NCBI GenBank assembly: GCA_017429475.1
Contig: JAFROX010000006.1
Location: 314,008 to 378,007, forward strand
Length of the DNA stretch: 64,000 nt
Source of the DNA: Bacteroidales bacterium
Lineage (GTDB): Bacteria; Bacteroidota; Bacteroidia; Bacteroidales; UBA932
Direction: 5' to 3'
The position numbers and the translations under genes were made by a program. Positions 1 to 8,441 of this stretch are shown in pieces; the first letter of the stretch is position 1, and each line of letters starts with the position of its first letter. The notes below the pieces were generated by a model. That model was not told where the DNA came from. It saw only the letters and a list, made by a program, of their open reading frames with translations, and did not search any database.

Positions 1-857
1 ACGATTTCGGAATAGAAGTTTCGGTCGTTTTTGTCGAGGCTCATCGCTTCAGCTTTTTCGGCCATTGACTTCTTCGCCACGTGAGATATGTGGTAGTTGG
101 CCGCTGAGATGCCGAATGCAAGTATTGCCATACCTCCGTTCAACCCTATGAGGTTGGTGAAACCATATACGATGAAGGCGAGGGCGAAAGTCGTGAACAT
201 CGCATTCTGCAGGCCGGACAGCAGATTCTTGAGTATGACGATCCACGCAAATCCGACAATCACGCCGATGGCCAGCGATCCGAGCACTGAAAGTGCAATG
301 TCCTTGGCAATAATGGCCGGGTCGATGTCTCCGGTTCCGAAACTCTCCAGCAGGGACATCGCGATGATCAGGCAGACGATGTCGCTGAGCGCGGCCTCGA
401 GGTTGAGGACCGTGGATGCTTTTTCAGAAGGTTTCAGCTGGTTGACCATAGGGATCACCACGGCGGCGGAGGTGCCTCCGAGGGCGGCTCCGAGGAAGCA
501 GCAGTGGATGAATTTCAGATCCAGCATATACATTCCGAGCAGCACGCTTATGCCCACTATCACCACGAAGTTCAGGATTGTGGCAATCAGGGCTGGCCCT
601 ATGGATTTTCCCAGAACGTGAAGGTCAAGCGTGGTGCCGCTCTGGAACAGGATGCAGATGAGGGTTATGGTGGTGAATACGCTGCCTACCTTGCCGAAAG
701 ATTCCGGAGTGATCAGGCCTGTTATGGGGCCGAGGACAAGACCGATCAGCATCAGCAGCAGTACGGTCGGAACTTTGGTCTTGGCGAATGCCGCACCGAA
801 AATGTGGGACAGGAAGATCAGCAGACCTAGTGCAATCAGAATAATAGATATATCCAT
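1..857 (-). CDS. Cation:proton antiporter, 3' end cut by window edge
   Basis: Reading the minus strand from an ATG at 857 gives 285 uninterrupted codons that run off the left edge, so the C-terminus is missing. The product is almost wholly hydrophobic, with at least seven predicted membrane spans, and begins MDISIILIALGLLIFLSH. A segment near residues 125-137 (GAALGGTSAAVVI) resembles the conserved transmembrane core of the Na_H_Exchanger (CPA) family. The inferred role is exchange of Na+ or K+ for protons across the inner membrane. The gene is transcribed divergently from the secreted beta-helix protein, with back-to-back promoter boxes between them. Which CPA subfamily it belongs to, and whether a regulatory C-terminal domain follows, cannot be seen here. 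Confidence 0.85.
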   Translation of the reverse strand, partial: MDISIILIALGLLIFLSHIFGAAFAKTKVPTVLLLMLIGLVLGPITGLITPESFGKVGSVFTTITLICILFQSGTTLDLHVLGKSIGPALIATILNFVVIVGISVLLGMYMLDLKFIHCCFLGAALGGTSAAVVIPMVNQLKPSEKASTVLNLEAALSDIVCLIIAMSLLESFGTGDIDPAIIAKDIALSVLGSLAIGVIVGFAWIVILKNLLSGLQNAMFTTFALAFIVYGFTNLIGLNGGMAILAFGISAANYHISHVAKKSMAEKAEAMSLDKNDRNFYSEI

Positions 858-897
858 AGCGGGAACAGATAATTGACAATTTCGGTTAAATTATAAA

Positions 898-905
898 CAA
901 AAATA
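898..905 (-). promoter_or_regulatory. -7 promoter box for the antiporter gene
   Basis: On the minus strand this reads TATTTTTG, an exact match to the Bacteroidota -7 consensus TAnnTTTG, about 40 bases upstream of the ATG at 857. No clear TTTG -33 element was found at the expected distance. It lies 5 bp from the oppositely oriented box at 911-918, so the two promoters are back to back. Confidence 0.5.
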
Positions 906-910
906 ATATT

Positions 911-918
911 TAAATTTG
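911..918 (+). promoter_or_regulatory. -7 promoter box for the beta-helix gene
   Basis: TAAATTTG matches TAnnTTTG exactly and sits 23 bases before the ATG at 942, which fits a short leader. The -33 region is AT-rich without a clean TTTG. Confidence 0.55.
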
Positions 919-941
919 TAAGAAACTAAACCAACTAAACT

Positions 942-2492
942 ATGAGAAAGGTTATTGTCAAAATCGTGGCTGTAGCCGTTGTGGCTATGCTGTCACTCTC
1001 TGGCCAGCTTCAGGCTCAGAATCTCTTGAAAGGTCTCAAGGACGCAGCTAAAAAGGCTGTAGAGGAGACTGTTTCCGGAGCTACCGGAAATACTGGGAAC
1101 AACACCTCGACTTCTTCTGCTGTGTCAGGCGTTCTCGGCAAGGCGGCATCTGCCGTTCCTGCACCCAAAGGCAAGACATACTATGTGAGTGCGACGACCG
1201 GTTCTGCACGTGCCGACGGCCTGTCTCCTGAAACCCCTATGAAAGATTTGCAGAAAGCGATAGACACGGCTTCCGACAACGATGAGATCCGCGTGGCTGA
1301 AGGCAACTATCTCGGCAACCTTGACCGCGGCTACATCGAGTGCGGAAAGTTCGGCGACGCCTCCCACGATATGGGCAAGTTCATCAGCATCTACGGCGGT
1401 TATTCCACGGATTTCAAGGAGCGTGACGTTATCAAGCACATCACCAAGATCCAGCCGACGGACCAGAAATTCATCGCTCCTCTGTTCAACATCAATGCAA
1501 GAAGGCCTGTAGGCTATACCGGACCTGTAGGAACCGTGGTTATCGACGGACTGGTTTTCGATATGGGCGAGAACAACCTCTATTTCGTGAAGAATGTGAA
1601 CGAAGACGTGACCGGTACGCCTAATGAAGGGGTGCTTACAGGACGTTTCATCGAGCCGGGTTCTTCTGTTTCTATGCCTACTGTCGGATATGCCAACGGA
1701 GACGAATACGGCCTTCATATGGATGTAGAAGGCAATGTGCGTGTTTCCAACTGCATCTTCGTCAACTGCCGTGACTATGGCATCCAGGCCCTTATGGGCA
1801 AAGGCCATATGGAGGTGAGCAACAACATCTTCATCGCCTGCCGCTACGCCGCCTGCCAGGTTAAGGGCAATGTGAAGGATGCGGATATTCCCGAGGTCTC
1901 GCTGGACTTCCATCACAATACCGTCCTCTTCACCTGGACCCGCACAAAGGCATTCGAGGATATGGGCCAGGGATTCCGCTTCATGAACGGCATACGTACC
2001 ATCAACGTCTATAACAATATCTTCGGCTGCAACAGCAACTGCGCCGTTGAAAGGGTGTTCTACGAGTCGAATGCCTCTATGGAGAAGGCTAAGGTCAGCA
2101 ACCTTTATGACAACTACTTCTTCGCAAACAAGAGGGACCTCGAACTTGCTTCTTCGGGAGCCGCCACGATTTCAGTGCCCGCCGCAAGAATAGACGAGGC
2201 AGAGCAGATCGGTCCCAAATATGAGGGCAACAAGGAACTTCCTACAGGCAACGACGCCTTCATCAACGCCATCGACCAGCCTTATCTCGAAGGCTTTATG
2301 AGCCTGACGATCATACAGTCCCAGAGCTATGACGCAAATTCTGCGGCAAATCAGGTCAACCGCATCTTCGGACTGAACCAGCAGGGAAGCGAGATCGTGC
2401 GTCCCAGCATGTACTGCAACAAGTATCCCTGGGAGAAAGCCAAGGACCTTTTCGGCAAGGTTGCAAATTACGGAGCGCAGATTCCCAAATAA
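942..2492 (+). CDS. Secreted right-handed beta-helix protein, function unknown
   Basis: This 516-residue protein starts with a clear signal peptide (residues 1-26, ending LQAQ), so it is exported. A low-complexity Ala/Lys and Ser/Thr/Gly/Asn-rich stretch (about 28-70) leads into a segment near 78-125 (YYVSATTGSARADGLSPETP, then an Asp/Glu-rich turn). That opening is typical of DUF1565/pectate-lyase-like parallel beta-helix proteins, in which a run of tandem beta-coils follows. Repeated Asn-Asn-Ile-Phe turns near residues 265-370 fit such coils. Family members bind or cleave polysaccharides, but no catalytic set can be named here. It is a single-gene unit with its own promoter and a strong terminator downstream. 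Confidence 0.75.
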   Translation: MRKVIVKIVAVAVVAMLSLSGQLQAQNLLKGLKDAAKKAVEETVSGATGNTGNNTSTSSAVSGVLGKAASAVPAPKGKTYYVSATTGSARADGLSPETPMKDLQKAIDTASDNDEIRVAEGNYLGNLDRGYIECGKFGDASHDMGKFISIYGGYSTDFKERDVIKHITKIQPTDQKFIAPLFNINARRPVGYTGPVGTVVIDGLVFDMGENNLYFVKNVNEDVTGTPNEGVLTGRFIEPGSSVSMPTVGYANGDEYGLHMDVEGNVRVSNCIFVNCRDYGIQALMGKGHMEVSNNIFIACRYAACQVKGNVKDADIPEVSLDFHHNTVLFTWTRTKAFEDMGQGFRFMNGIRTINVYNNIFGCNSNCAVERVFYESNASMEKAKVSNLYDNYFFANKRDLELASSGAATISVPAARIDEAEQIGPKYEGNKELPTGNDAFINAIDQPYLEGFMSLTIIQSQSYDANSAANQVNRIFGLNQQGSEIVRPSMYCNKYPWEKAKDLFGKVANYGAQIPK

Positions 2493-2511
2493 CCGGACTC
2501 TATGCCCAAAT

Positions 2512-2544
2512 AAAAAAGGACTTCCCGTCACGAAGTCCTTTTTT
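2512..2544 (+). terminator. Strong hairpin terminator after the beta-helix gene
   Basis: A perfect 12-bp inverted repeat (arms 2512-2523 and 2533-2544, loop 2524-2532) has an AAGGACTT-type core flanked by an A run on the left and a T run on the right. This gives a classic intrinsic terminator, readable in either direction. Confidence 0.85.
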
Positions 2545-2555
2545 ATTTGATATTG

Positions 2556-2587
2556 TTGGCTAACTGACTAATTATTGCTTATTTTTG
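2556..2587 (+). promoter_or_regulatory. Promoter for the tryptophanase-family gene
   Basis: TATTTTTG at 2580-2587 is an exact -7 box. A TTG at 2556-2558 lies 21 bases upstream and is a plausible -33 element. This box rules out the in-frame TTG at 2585 as the start codon and points to the ATG at 2618, giving a leader of about 28 bases. Confidence 0.6.
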
Positions 2588-2617
2588 TATCATTATTACA
2601 TTTCATACCCTTTAAAC

Positions 2618-4066
2618 ATGTCAACAGTCAAATTTTATCGCGAGGAGCATCAGGTTCCTCTTGAGATGCACAAAGTGCGCATCGTCCAGAAGTTATTTCT
2701 CTTACCGGTAGAAGAGCGCCAGAAAAAGATGGAAGAGGCCGGAAACAACACTTTCCTGCTTCACAACAAGGACATCTACATCGACATGCTGACCGACTCC
2801 GGAGTCAATGCAATGAGCGACAACCAGCAGGCAGCAATGTTTCAGGCAGATGACGCCTACGCCGGAAGTGAGACTTTCTACAGGCTCAAGAGAGCGATAA
2901 AAGAGACTATGGGCCTCGATGACATCCTCCCTGCCCACCAGGGACGTGCCTGCGAGAACATCCTTGCCGAGGCGTTCTGCAAGCCCGGCGATCTCGTGCC
3001 GATGAACTTCCACTTCACGACCGCCAAGGCTCATATTACCCGCGTCGGCGCTGACGTGGTTGAACTTGTGGCTCAGAAAGGTCTTGATGCAAACAATCTG
3101 GATCCTTTCAAGGGAGACTTCGACATTCCCCGTCTGAAACAGTTCATCAAGGATCACCGCAGCCAGATCAAGTGGCTCCGTATAGAGACCGGTACCAACC
3201 TGATCGGCGGCCAGCCCATCTCTGCCCATAACATCCACGAAGTTGCGGACATATGCAAGAAAGAAGGTATCATCTGCGTCCTCGATGCATCCCTGCTTCA
3301 GGACAACCTCCACTTCATCAAGACAAGGGAAGAGGCCTACAAGGACAAGACCATCAAGGAGATTATGTTCGAAATCTGCGGTGCAGTCGATATCGTTTAT
3401 TTCTCAGCCCGCAAGCTCGGTTTCGCCCGTGGAGGCTGCATCTGCTCGAACAACCCTGAACTGATGCGTCAGATGAAGGAATATGTTCCTCTCTATGAAG
3501 GTTTCCTCACCTACGGAGGTATGGAGGTCCGCTCTATGGAAGCTATCGCAGTGGGTCTCTATGAAACACTGGACGAAGAATATATCAACCAGGGTCCGCT
3601 CTTCATCGAGCACCTCGTGAATGAACTTCACGAATACGGTGTGCCTGTAGTAAGGCCTGCCGGCGGTCTCGGCGTCCATCTGAATGCGAGCGAATTCTTC
3701 CCCGACATGCCTCACGGACAGTATCCTGCAGGTGCTCTTGGAGCAGCGATGTACATTGCCGGAGGTATCCGCGGTATGGAGCGAGGCACCATCAGCGAGC
3801 AGCGTGAGCGCGACGGAAGTGAGCGCTATGCGGCTCTCGAACTTCTCCGCCTTGCCGTGCCCCGCCGTGTGTTCACCCTTTCTCAGCTCGAATATGTCGC
3901 AGACCGCGTTAAGTGGGTATGGGACAACCGCAAACTCATCGGTGGTCTGAGATTCACAGAGGAACCGAGCGTGCTGCGTTTCTTCTTCGGACGTCTTGAG
4001 CCTGTCAGTGACTGGCAGCAGAAGCTGGTAGAGAAGTTCCGCGCAGATTTCGGCGACAGCCTGTAG
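2618..4066 (+). CDS. Tryptophanase / tyrosine phenol-lyase family beta-eliminating lyase
   Basis: The 482-residue protein belongs to the PLP-dependent beta-eliminating lyases. These split tryptophan (to indole, pyruvate and ammonia) or tyrosine (to phenol). Landmarks are DMLTDSG near residue 55, PAHQGR near 107, SARKLG with the likely PLP-binding Lys266, and FLTYGGMEVRSMEA near 300. All align by eye with E. coli TnaA. The N-terminus and several loops differ from TnaA and from tyrosine phenol-lyase, so the substrate is uncertain; tryptophan is the more common assignment in this phylum. The ATG at 2618 is preferred because the upstream in-frame TTG lies inside the promoter. No TnaC-like leader peptide is visible. 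A DUF554 membrane protein follows 4 bases later. Confidence 0.85.
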   Translation: MSTVKFYREEHQVPLEMHKVRIVQKLFLLPVEERQKKMEEAGNNTFLLHNKDIYIDMLTDSGVNAMSDNQQAAMFQADDAYAGSETFYRLKRAIKETMGLDDILPAHQGRACENILAEAFCKPGDLVPMNFHFTTAKAHITRVGADVVELVAQKGLDANNLDPFKGDFDIPRLKQFIKDHRSQIKWLRIETGTNLIGGQPISAHNIHEVADICKKEGIICVLDASLLQDNLHFIKTREEAYKDKTIKEIMFEICGAVDIVYFSARKLGFARGGCICSNNPELMRQMKEYVPLYEGFLTYGGMEVRSMEAIAVGLYETLDEEYINQGPLFIEHLVNELHEYGVPVVRPAGGLGVHLNASEFFPDMPHGQYPAGALGAAMYIAGGIRGMERGTISEQRERDGSERYAALELLRLAVPRRVFTLSQLEYVADRVKWVWDNRKLIGGLRFTEEPSVLRFFFGRLEPVSDWQQKLVEKFRADFGDSL

Positions 4067-4070
4067 CATT

Positions 4071-4784
4071 ATGCTTGGCACCATAGTCAACACGTGCACT
4101 ATTATTCTGGGCTCCGTTATCGGGGCCCAGGTGCATCGTGGTGTCAAGGAGAAATACAAGGAAGCCGTCTTTACCTCCCTGGGTCTGGCCTGCCTCGCAA
4201 TAGGTCTCGGCGCCACGATCCGCAATATGCCCAACAGCGAGTTCCCGGTGCTGTTCATACTTGCGATGGCTATCGGCAGTGTGGTCGGTACCTGGCTCAA
4301 GATAGACGACCGCTTCCACGCCCTCGTCGACAAGCTTGGAAAGAAGAAAGAAGGTGCTGCCGAAGGCAGGGCTTCGCTTGCCGAAGGTCTTTCTACGGCC
4401 TGTCTGCTCTATTGCGTCGGCCCCCTGTCGATGCTGGGACCCGTGACGAGCGCACTTCAGGGTGACAACACCCTGCTCTTTACAAATGCCACCCTTGATT
4501 TCGTGTCGTCATTCGTTTTTGCATCTACCTACGGAATAGGGATGGTTCTGGCCGCTCCGGTGCTCTTCTGCTGGCAGGGGCTTTTCTACGTCATAGCCAA
4601 ACTGTCCAGCACTGCCATCAGCGACGCGCTTATGTGCGAACTGCTGATCGTGGGTGGCCTTATAATAACGGCATCGGGCCTTTCCCTTCTGAAAATTCGT
4701 CAGGGAAAGACCCTCGATATGCTCCCGGCGCTTCTGGTGCCGGTTTTGTGGTTTGTCGGCAAATGGCTAATCGGTCTTTTCTAG
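4071..4784 (+). CDS. DUF554 family inner-membrane protein
   Basis: This 237-residue protein has six to seven hydrophobic spans and the features of the DUF554 (YqgA/YdfK) family: MLGTIVNTCTIILGSVIG at the start, a LAIGLG motif near 41 and CVGPLSMLGPVTSALQG near 118-134. The biochemical role of the family is not established. It begins 4 bases after the lyase stop codon and is almost certainly co-transcribed. Transport of an amino acid or of indole is a possible link, but that rests only on the neighbour. It converges on the Hpt-Adk gene with 22 bases between them. Confidence 0.85.
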   Translation: MLGTIVNTCTIILGSVIGAQVHRGVKEKYKEAVFTSLGLACLAIGLGATIRNMPNSEFPVLFILAMAIGSVVGTWLKIDDRFHALVDKLGKKKEGAAEGRASLAEGLSTACLLYCVGPLSMLGPVTSALQGDNTLLFTNATLDFVSSFVFASTYGIGMVLAAPVLFCWQGLFYVIAKLSSTAISDALMCELLIVGGLIITASGLSLLKIRQGKTLDMLPALLVPVLWFVGKWLIGLF

Positions 4785-4806
4785 CCGCTGAAGCCAGCCG
4801 CTTCCT

Positions 4807-5931
4807 TTAGATAAGTTTGCAGACTTTCTCGAAAATCTCTTCGATGGTTCCTACGCCGTCGATTTCGCTGTATTTGCCCTGGGCCTTGTAGAAATCGATC
4901 ACGGGTTCGGTCTTGTCGTGATAGGTCTTGATGCGGTTGGCGATGACTTCGTCCTTGGTGTCGTCGGGACGGTTCTCCTGCATCGCGCGGTGGCGGATAC
5001 GCTCCTTGACCATTTCGTCGCTGATGGAGATTGACAGGACGGAAGTTACGCTCTGGTCGAAATCCTTGAGCATCGCGTCAAGCGCAGCGGCCTGCTCGGT
5101 TGTGCGGGGGAAGCCGTCAAAGAGGAAGCCGGGAACTGAAGGATTGTTCTTTATCTCGCTCCTGATCATTCCGATAACGACCTCGTCAGGTACCAGCGCC
5201 CCCTGCTCGATGAGGCTCTTGGCCTTGAGTCCGAGGGGAGTGCCTGCTGCCATTTCCTTGCGGAGCAGATCTCCGGTGGATACGTGATGGAAACCGAATT
5301 TGTCGACGAGAAGCTTGGCCTGAGTGCCTTTACCTGCACCCGGAGGGCCGAAAAGAATGTAGTATTTCATATTTATTTCTGATGGATTTTCATCGAGAAT
5401 ATACAGGTCGGGGAGGTTGCGGCCGAGCTGGTCGTAGTCCAGTCCGAAACCTACGACGAACTTGTTTTTTATTTCCATTCCCACATAATCGAGCTTGCGG
5501 TCATAATGGTAGACTTCAGGTTTTGTGAACATAGTGCAGATCTTGACGACCTTTGCACCCCTGAAAGCCAGGTGCTCGCAGAGTTTGAGAATGGTGTTGC
5601 CGGTGTCGACGATGTCTTCAATTAGGATTACGTCGCGTCCGTCGACGTCAGTGGTGAGACCGAGCACATCCTTGATGTTGCCTGTAGAGCGTGTGCCCTC
5701 ATATGAGGTCACCCTGATGGCAGCCAGTTCGCAGGGGAATTCGAGCCTTGTGAGCAGCAGGCCAGCAAAGACGATAGACCCGTTGAGTACGCAGATTACG
5801 ACAGGAATCTTGCCGGAATCCTTATAGTCGGCGTTTACTTTTGCGGCAACGTCGTCCACGGCTTTCATCAGTACATTCTGAGGTATGTAGGGAACGAAAT
5901 ATTTGTCGTGAAGTTTGATTCTTTTGTCCAT
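4807..5931 (-). CDS. Hypoxanthine phosphoribosyltransferase-adenylate kinase fusion
   Basis: One uninterrupted 374-codon frame joins two purine enzymes. Residues 1 to about 180 are a full hypoxanthine phosphoribosyltransferase, with the PRPP-binding loop VILIEDIVDTGNT at 101-113 and GFGLDYDQLGRNLPDLY near the usual C-terminus. Residues 188-374 are a full adenylate kinase, with P-loop GPPGAGKGT at 195-203, a DGFPRT motif, and a short lid that lacks zinc cysteines. The linker is only about seven residues. Met188 (codon 5368-5370) is preceded by an A-rich stretch that looks like a start region, so a separate Adk might also be made. The two genes are commonly neighbours in Bacteroidales, so loss of the hpt stop codon is a simple origin. 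A sequencing indel at the junction cannot be excluded. Confidence 0.9.
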   Translation of the reverse strand: MDKRIKLHDKYFVPYIPQNVLMKAVDDVAAKVNADYKDSGKIPVVICVLNGSIVFAGLLLTRLEFPCELAAIRVTSYEGTRSTGNIKDVLGLTTDVDGRDVILIEDIVDTGNTILKLCEHLAFRGAKVVKICTMFTKPEVYHYDRKLDYVGMEIKNKFVVGFGLDYDQLGRNLPDLYILDENPSEINMKYYILFGPPGAGKGTQAKLLVDKFGFHHVSTGDLLRKEMAAGTPLGLKAKSLIEQGALVPDEVVIGMIRSEIKNNPSVPGFLFDGFPRTTEQAAALDAMLKDFDQSVTSVLSISISDEMVKERIRHRAMQENRPDDTKDEVIANRIKTYHDKTEPVIDFYKAQGKYSEIDGVGTIEEIFEKVCKLI

Positions 5932-5941
5932 TTTTTACGGC

Positions 5942-5973
5942 TTTTACAATTCACAAATTTAATATTAATTTTG
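5942..5973 (+). promoter_or_regulatory. Promoter for purE
   Basis: TAATTTTG at 5966-5973 is an exact -7 box, with TTTT at 5942-5945 as an imperfect -33 element 20 bases upstream. It overlaps the divergent hpt-adk promoter, so the two purine transcripts share one control region. Confidence 0.6.
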
Positions 5974-5985
5974 CATCATCTCAAA
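5954..5985 (-). promoter_or_regulatory. Full consensus promoter for hpt-adk
   Basis: On the minus strand, TTTG (5985-5982), a 20-base spacer and TAAATTTG (5961-5954) exactly match the Bacteroidota -33/-7 consensus. The ATG at 5931 follows after a leader of roughly 18 bases. Confidence 0.8.
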
Positions 5986-5996
5986 CAGAACATCGT

Positions 5997-6509
5997 ATGA
6001 AGCCTATCGTAAGCATCATTATGGGAAGCATGTCCGACATGCCGGTGATGAAGTCTGCCGCAGAATTCCTGGACAGTATGGAAATTCCGTTCGAAATCAA
6101 TGCACTCAGCGCTCACCGCACTCCTGAGCAGGTGGCCTCATTCGCCAAGGGCGCCGCAAGCCGTGGCATCAAGGTGATAATCGCAGGAGCAGGCGGTGCC
6201 GCCCATCTGCCCGGCGTGATTGCCGCATCGACTCCGCTCCCGGTGATAGGCGTTCCGATCAAGTCCTCCAATTCAATGGACGCCTGGGATTCAGTTCTGT
6301 CCATCCTTCAGATGCCTTCTGGCATTCCGGTTGCGACGATGGCTGTGGACGGCGCCAAGAACGCCGCAATCTTCGCTCTCCAGATACTCGCGGCAAGCGA
6401 TGATGTCTATATGGAGAAGATGGAAGCTTTCAAGGCCGAGCTGGCCGGCAAGATCGCCAAGGCCAATGAGGACCTCAAAGCCGTGTCTTACCGTTTCAAG
6501 ACAAATTAA
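5997..6509 (+). CDS. purE: N5-carboxyaminoimidazole ribonucleotide mutase
   Basis: The 170-residue protein matches class I PurE. This enzyme moves the carboxyl group from N5-CAIR to C4 in de novo purine synthesis in the cytoplasm. Diagnostic segments are GSMSD at 10-14, NALSAHRTPE with His40, AGAGGAAHLPG near 62-72 and GVPIKSS near 86. Length and motifs agree with the bacterial family. It is divergent from hpt-adk, so purine salvage and de novo synthesis sit back to back. No purK is next to it. Confidence 0.95.
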   Translation: MKPIVSIIMGSMSDMPVMKSAAEFLDSMEIPFEINALSAHRTPEQVASFAKGAASRGIKVIIAGAGGAAHLPGVIAASTPLPVIGVPIKSSNSMDAWDSVLSILQMPSGIPVATMAVDGAKNAAIFALQILAASDDVYMEKMEAFKAELAGKIAKANEDLKAVSYRFKTN

Positions 6510-6554
6510 ACGGATATAAGCGTTTAGAAAACGGCTGGGGCCGTATCATTCCCA

Positions 6555-6562
6555 TAGCTTTG
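6555..6562 (+). promoter_or_regulatory. -7 box abutting the next start codon
   Basis: TAGCTTTG matches TAnnTTTG and ends only 4 bases before the ATG at 6567. Transcription would start at or within a base or two of the start codon, implying a leaderless message. Confidence 0.5.
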
Positions 6563-6566
6563 CGCT

Positions 6567-8441
6567 ATGAGGAAGTTGGCTTTCATATTGTCTTTTCTGC
6601 TGGCCGTGCAGTCTGTCCTTGCCCAGGATGTGATGCGGGGTATCGAAGACCTTCTTGAACAGATGCAGGGTGAGGAGACCGGAGCATCGCCCGAAAGCCT
6701 GGTCCAGTGGTATGAAGATCTGCTCCGGAACCCGCTCAACATCAATGCGGCGACGCGAAGCCAGCTGGAGCAACTGCAGGTGCTGTCCCTGTTCCAGATT
6801 GAAAGCCTGCTGGAATACCGCGAAGAATATGGCGACATACTCTCGCTCACCGAGCTTGCGGCGGTGGACGGTTTCGGCAAAGAGATGGTGGACGCACTCA
6901 GCCCTTTCATCATCCTTGGGGCAGGGGAGGCCGAAGGGGCGGGGACATACTCCGAAGTGCGGTCCAGGGTAAAGTGGAAAACTTCGCAGGAAGGGCTCTA
7001 CCGCTATGCGAGATACCTCGGCGGGGCCGGGCGTTTCAGTTATGGGGCTACTTTCGAGAGCGACGCGCAGGAAAGCCTGTTTCCTGACTTCATCTCCGCC
7101 CATCTGAAGTATGATGCCGGCCGTTTCAAGCTGTTGCTGGGCGATTTCACGGCATCGTACGGGCAGGGACTTGCAATGGACAAGTCGTTCTCAATGTCGG
7201 CGCTGGGCAGCCCGGCGGCAATCCTCAAGCGGCGCAACGACTTCAGGGCATATACTTCTTCCGGGGAGAACGATGCCCTGCGAGGACTTGCCGCATCCCT
7301 GGATTTGGGCTCACGCGGACGTCTGCAGGCTTTCTTTTCGGCAGCTTCGCTGGATGCGACCGTCACGGACAGTACATACAGTTCCCTGCCCGCTACGGGC
7401 TATCACAGGACTGATTTTCAAAAAGCCCAGAAAAATGCCCTGCACGAGTTCGTGGGCTGTGTCAACTATACCTTCGAGACCGATGTCCTTCAGCTGTCGC
7501 TGACGGCGACGGCCTACGGCTATGACAGGAAGAATGCGCGGCGTGTGCAGGAGTACAACCGCTTCCAGATGTACGATGGGCTGTTTGGCAACATCGCACT
7601 GTCCGCACTGTACAGCACTGGACACTGCCGCATCTATGCAGAATCGGCCCTGGACAGGAGAGGAACTCCCGCCGCACTTGCCGGGACGTTATGGTCACCG
7701 GGATACGGCTTCGAGGCGTCGGTGCAGTTGCGTTACTATCCGAAGGAATACATAGCAAACCACGCCGGCGCCTATTCTTCGCTATCGACCGTGAGCAACC
7801 AGTATGGTTTCCTGGCCAACATCCTTGCCCGTCCTGCTGACGGCCTCACCATTACCGCAATGTGCGATGCGGCATATCATCCTCACGTCCGCTACCGCAT
7901 CGACACCCCTTCTTTCGTGGCGAAAGTCAAGGCAAGATGCGAATATGCGGCGGACAGTTGGTCTGCCTCTCTGCAGGACAACTACGCTTTCAAGGACTAT
8001 GAGGACAGCCACAGGCATTTGCTGAAGCTGTCGGCCGTGCTCAGGCCATCGTCGAGGCTGTCATTGTCGGGCAGGGGAGACTGTGTGCTGCTGTTCGCCG
8101 GAGACAAAGCGCAGGACAGACGTGGTTACAGGCTTGAGAGAGGGCTCGGCGCGTCGCTGGGAATTGACTGGCGCGCTGCCGAAAGGCTGGCTTTATGGGG
8201 CGGAGCCGCGTATTTCGATTCCCCTTCATCATCCACCCGCATCTATGCCTGCGAGAAAGACCTGCCGCAGAGTTTCTCTGTGGTTTCATATGGCGGCCGG
8301 GGCGTTGCGGCGAGCCTGCTGGCAACGGCAGACTTGTTCCGGGGCTTCAGGATGACTCTGAAGACAGTTTACACCCGTTACTTCGAAGAGGGAAAGGACA
8401 ATGTCCTGGAAATCCGTGGGCAGATAGACTGGGCGTTCTAA
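6567..8441 (+). CDS. Secreted helix-hairpin-helix protein with beta-rich C-terminal part
   Basis: The 624-residue product has a signal peptide (1-19, ending VLA|Q). A ComEA-like helix-hairpin-helix region follows at about 58-115 (NINAATRSQLEQL, then a second hairpin ending DGFGKEMV). The rest, about 130-624, has alternating hydrophobic/aromatic strands and ends in aromatic Phe, which suggests an outer-membrane beta-barrel. Bacteroidota carry many such proteins and their function is not settled; DNA binding by the HhH part is an inference. Its stop codon overlaps the convergent lipid kinase stop by 4 bases. Confidence 0.75.
   Translation: MRKLAFILSFLLAVQSVLAQDVMRGIEDLLEQMQGEETGASPESLVQWYEDLLRNPLNINAATRSQLEQLQVLSLFQIESLLEYREEYGDILSLTELAAVDGFGKEMVDALSPFIILGAGEAEGAGTYSEVRSRVKWKTSQEGLYRYARYLGGAGRFSYGATFESDAQESLFPDFISAHLKYDAGRFKLLLGDFTASYGQGLAMDKSFSMSALGSPAAILKRRNDFRAYTSSGENDALRGLAASLDLGSRGRLQAFFSAASLDATVTDSTYSSLPATGYHRTDFQKAQKNALHEFVGCVNYTFETDVLQLSLTATAYGYDRKNARRVQEYNRFQMYDGLFGNIALSALYSTGHCRIYAESALDRRGTPAALAGTLWSPGYGFEASVQLRYYPKEYIANHAGAYSSLSTVSNQYGFLANILARPADGLTITAMCDAAYHPHVRYRIDTPSFVAKVKARCEYAADSWSASLQDNYAFKDYEDSHRHLLKLSAVLRPSSRLSLSGRGDCVLLFAGDKAQDRRGYRLERGLGASLGIDWRAAERLALWGGAAYFDSPSSSTRIYACEKDLPQSFSVVSYGGRGVAASLLATADLFRGFRMTLKTVYTRYFEEGKDNVLEIRGQIDWAF

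Noticed and set aside
1125-1916. Long minus-strand frame inside the beta-helix gene
   Set aside because: It is a codon-bias shadow of the plus-strand gene, with no start signal, domain or promoter.
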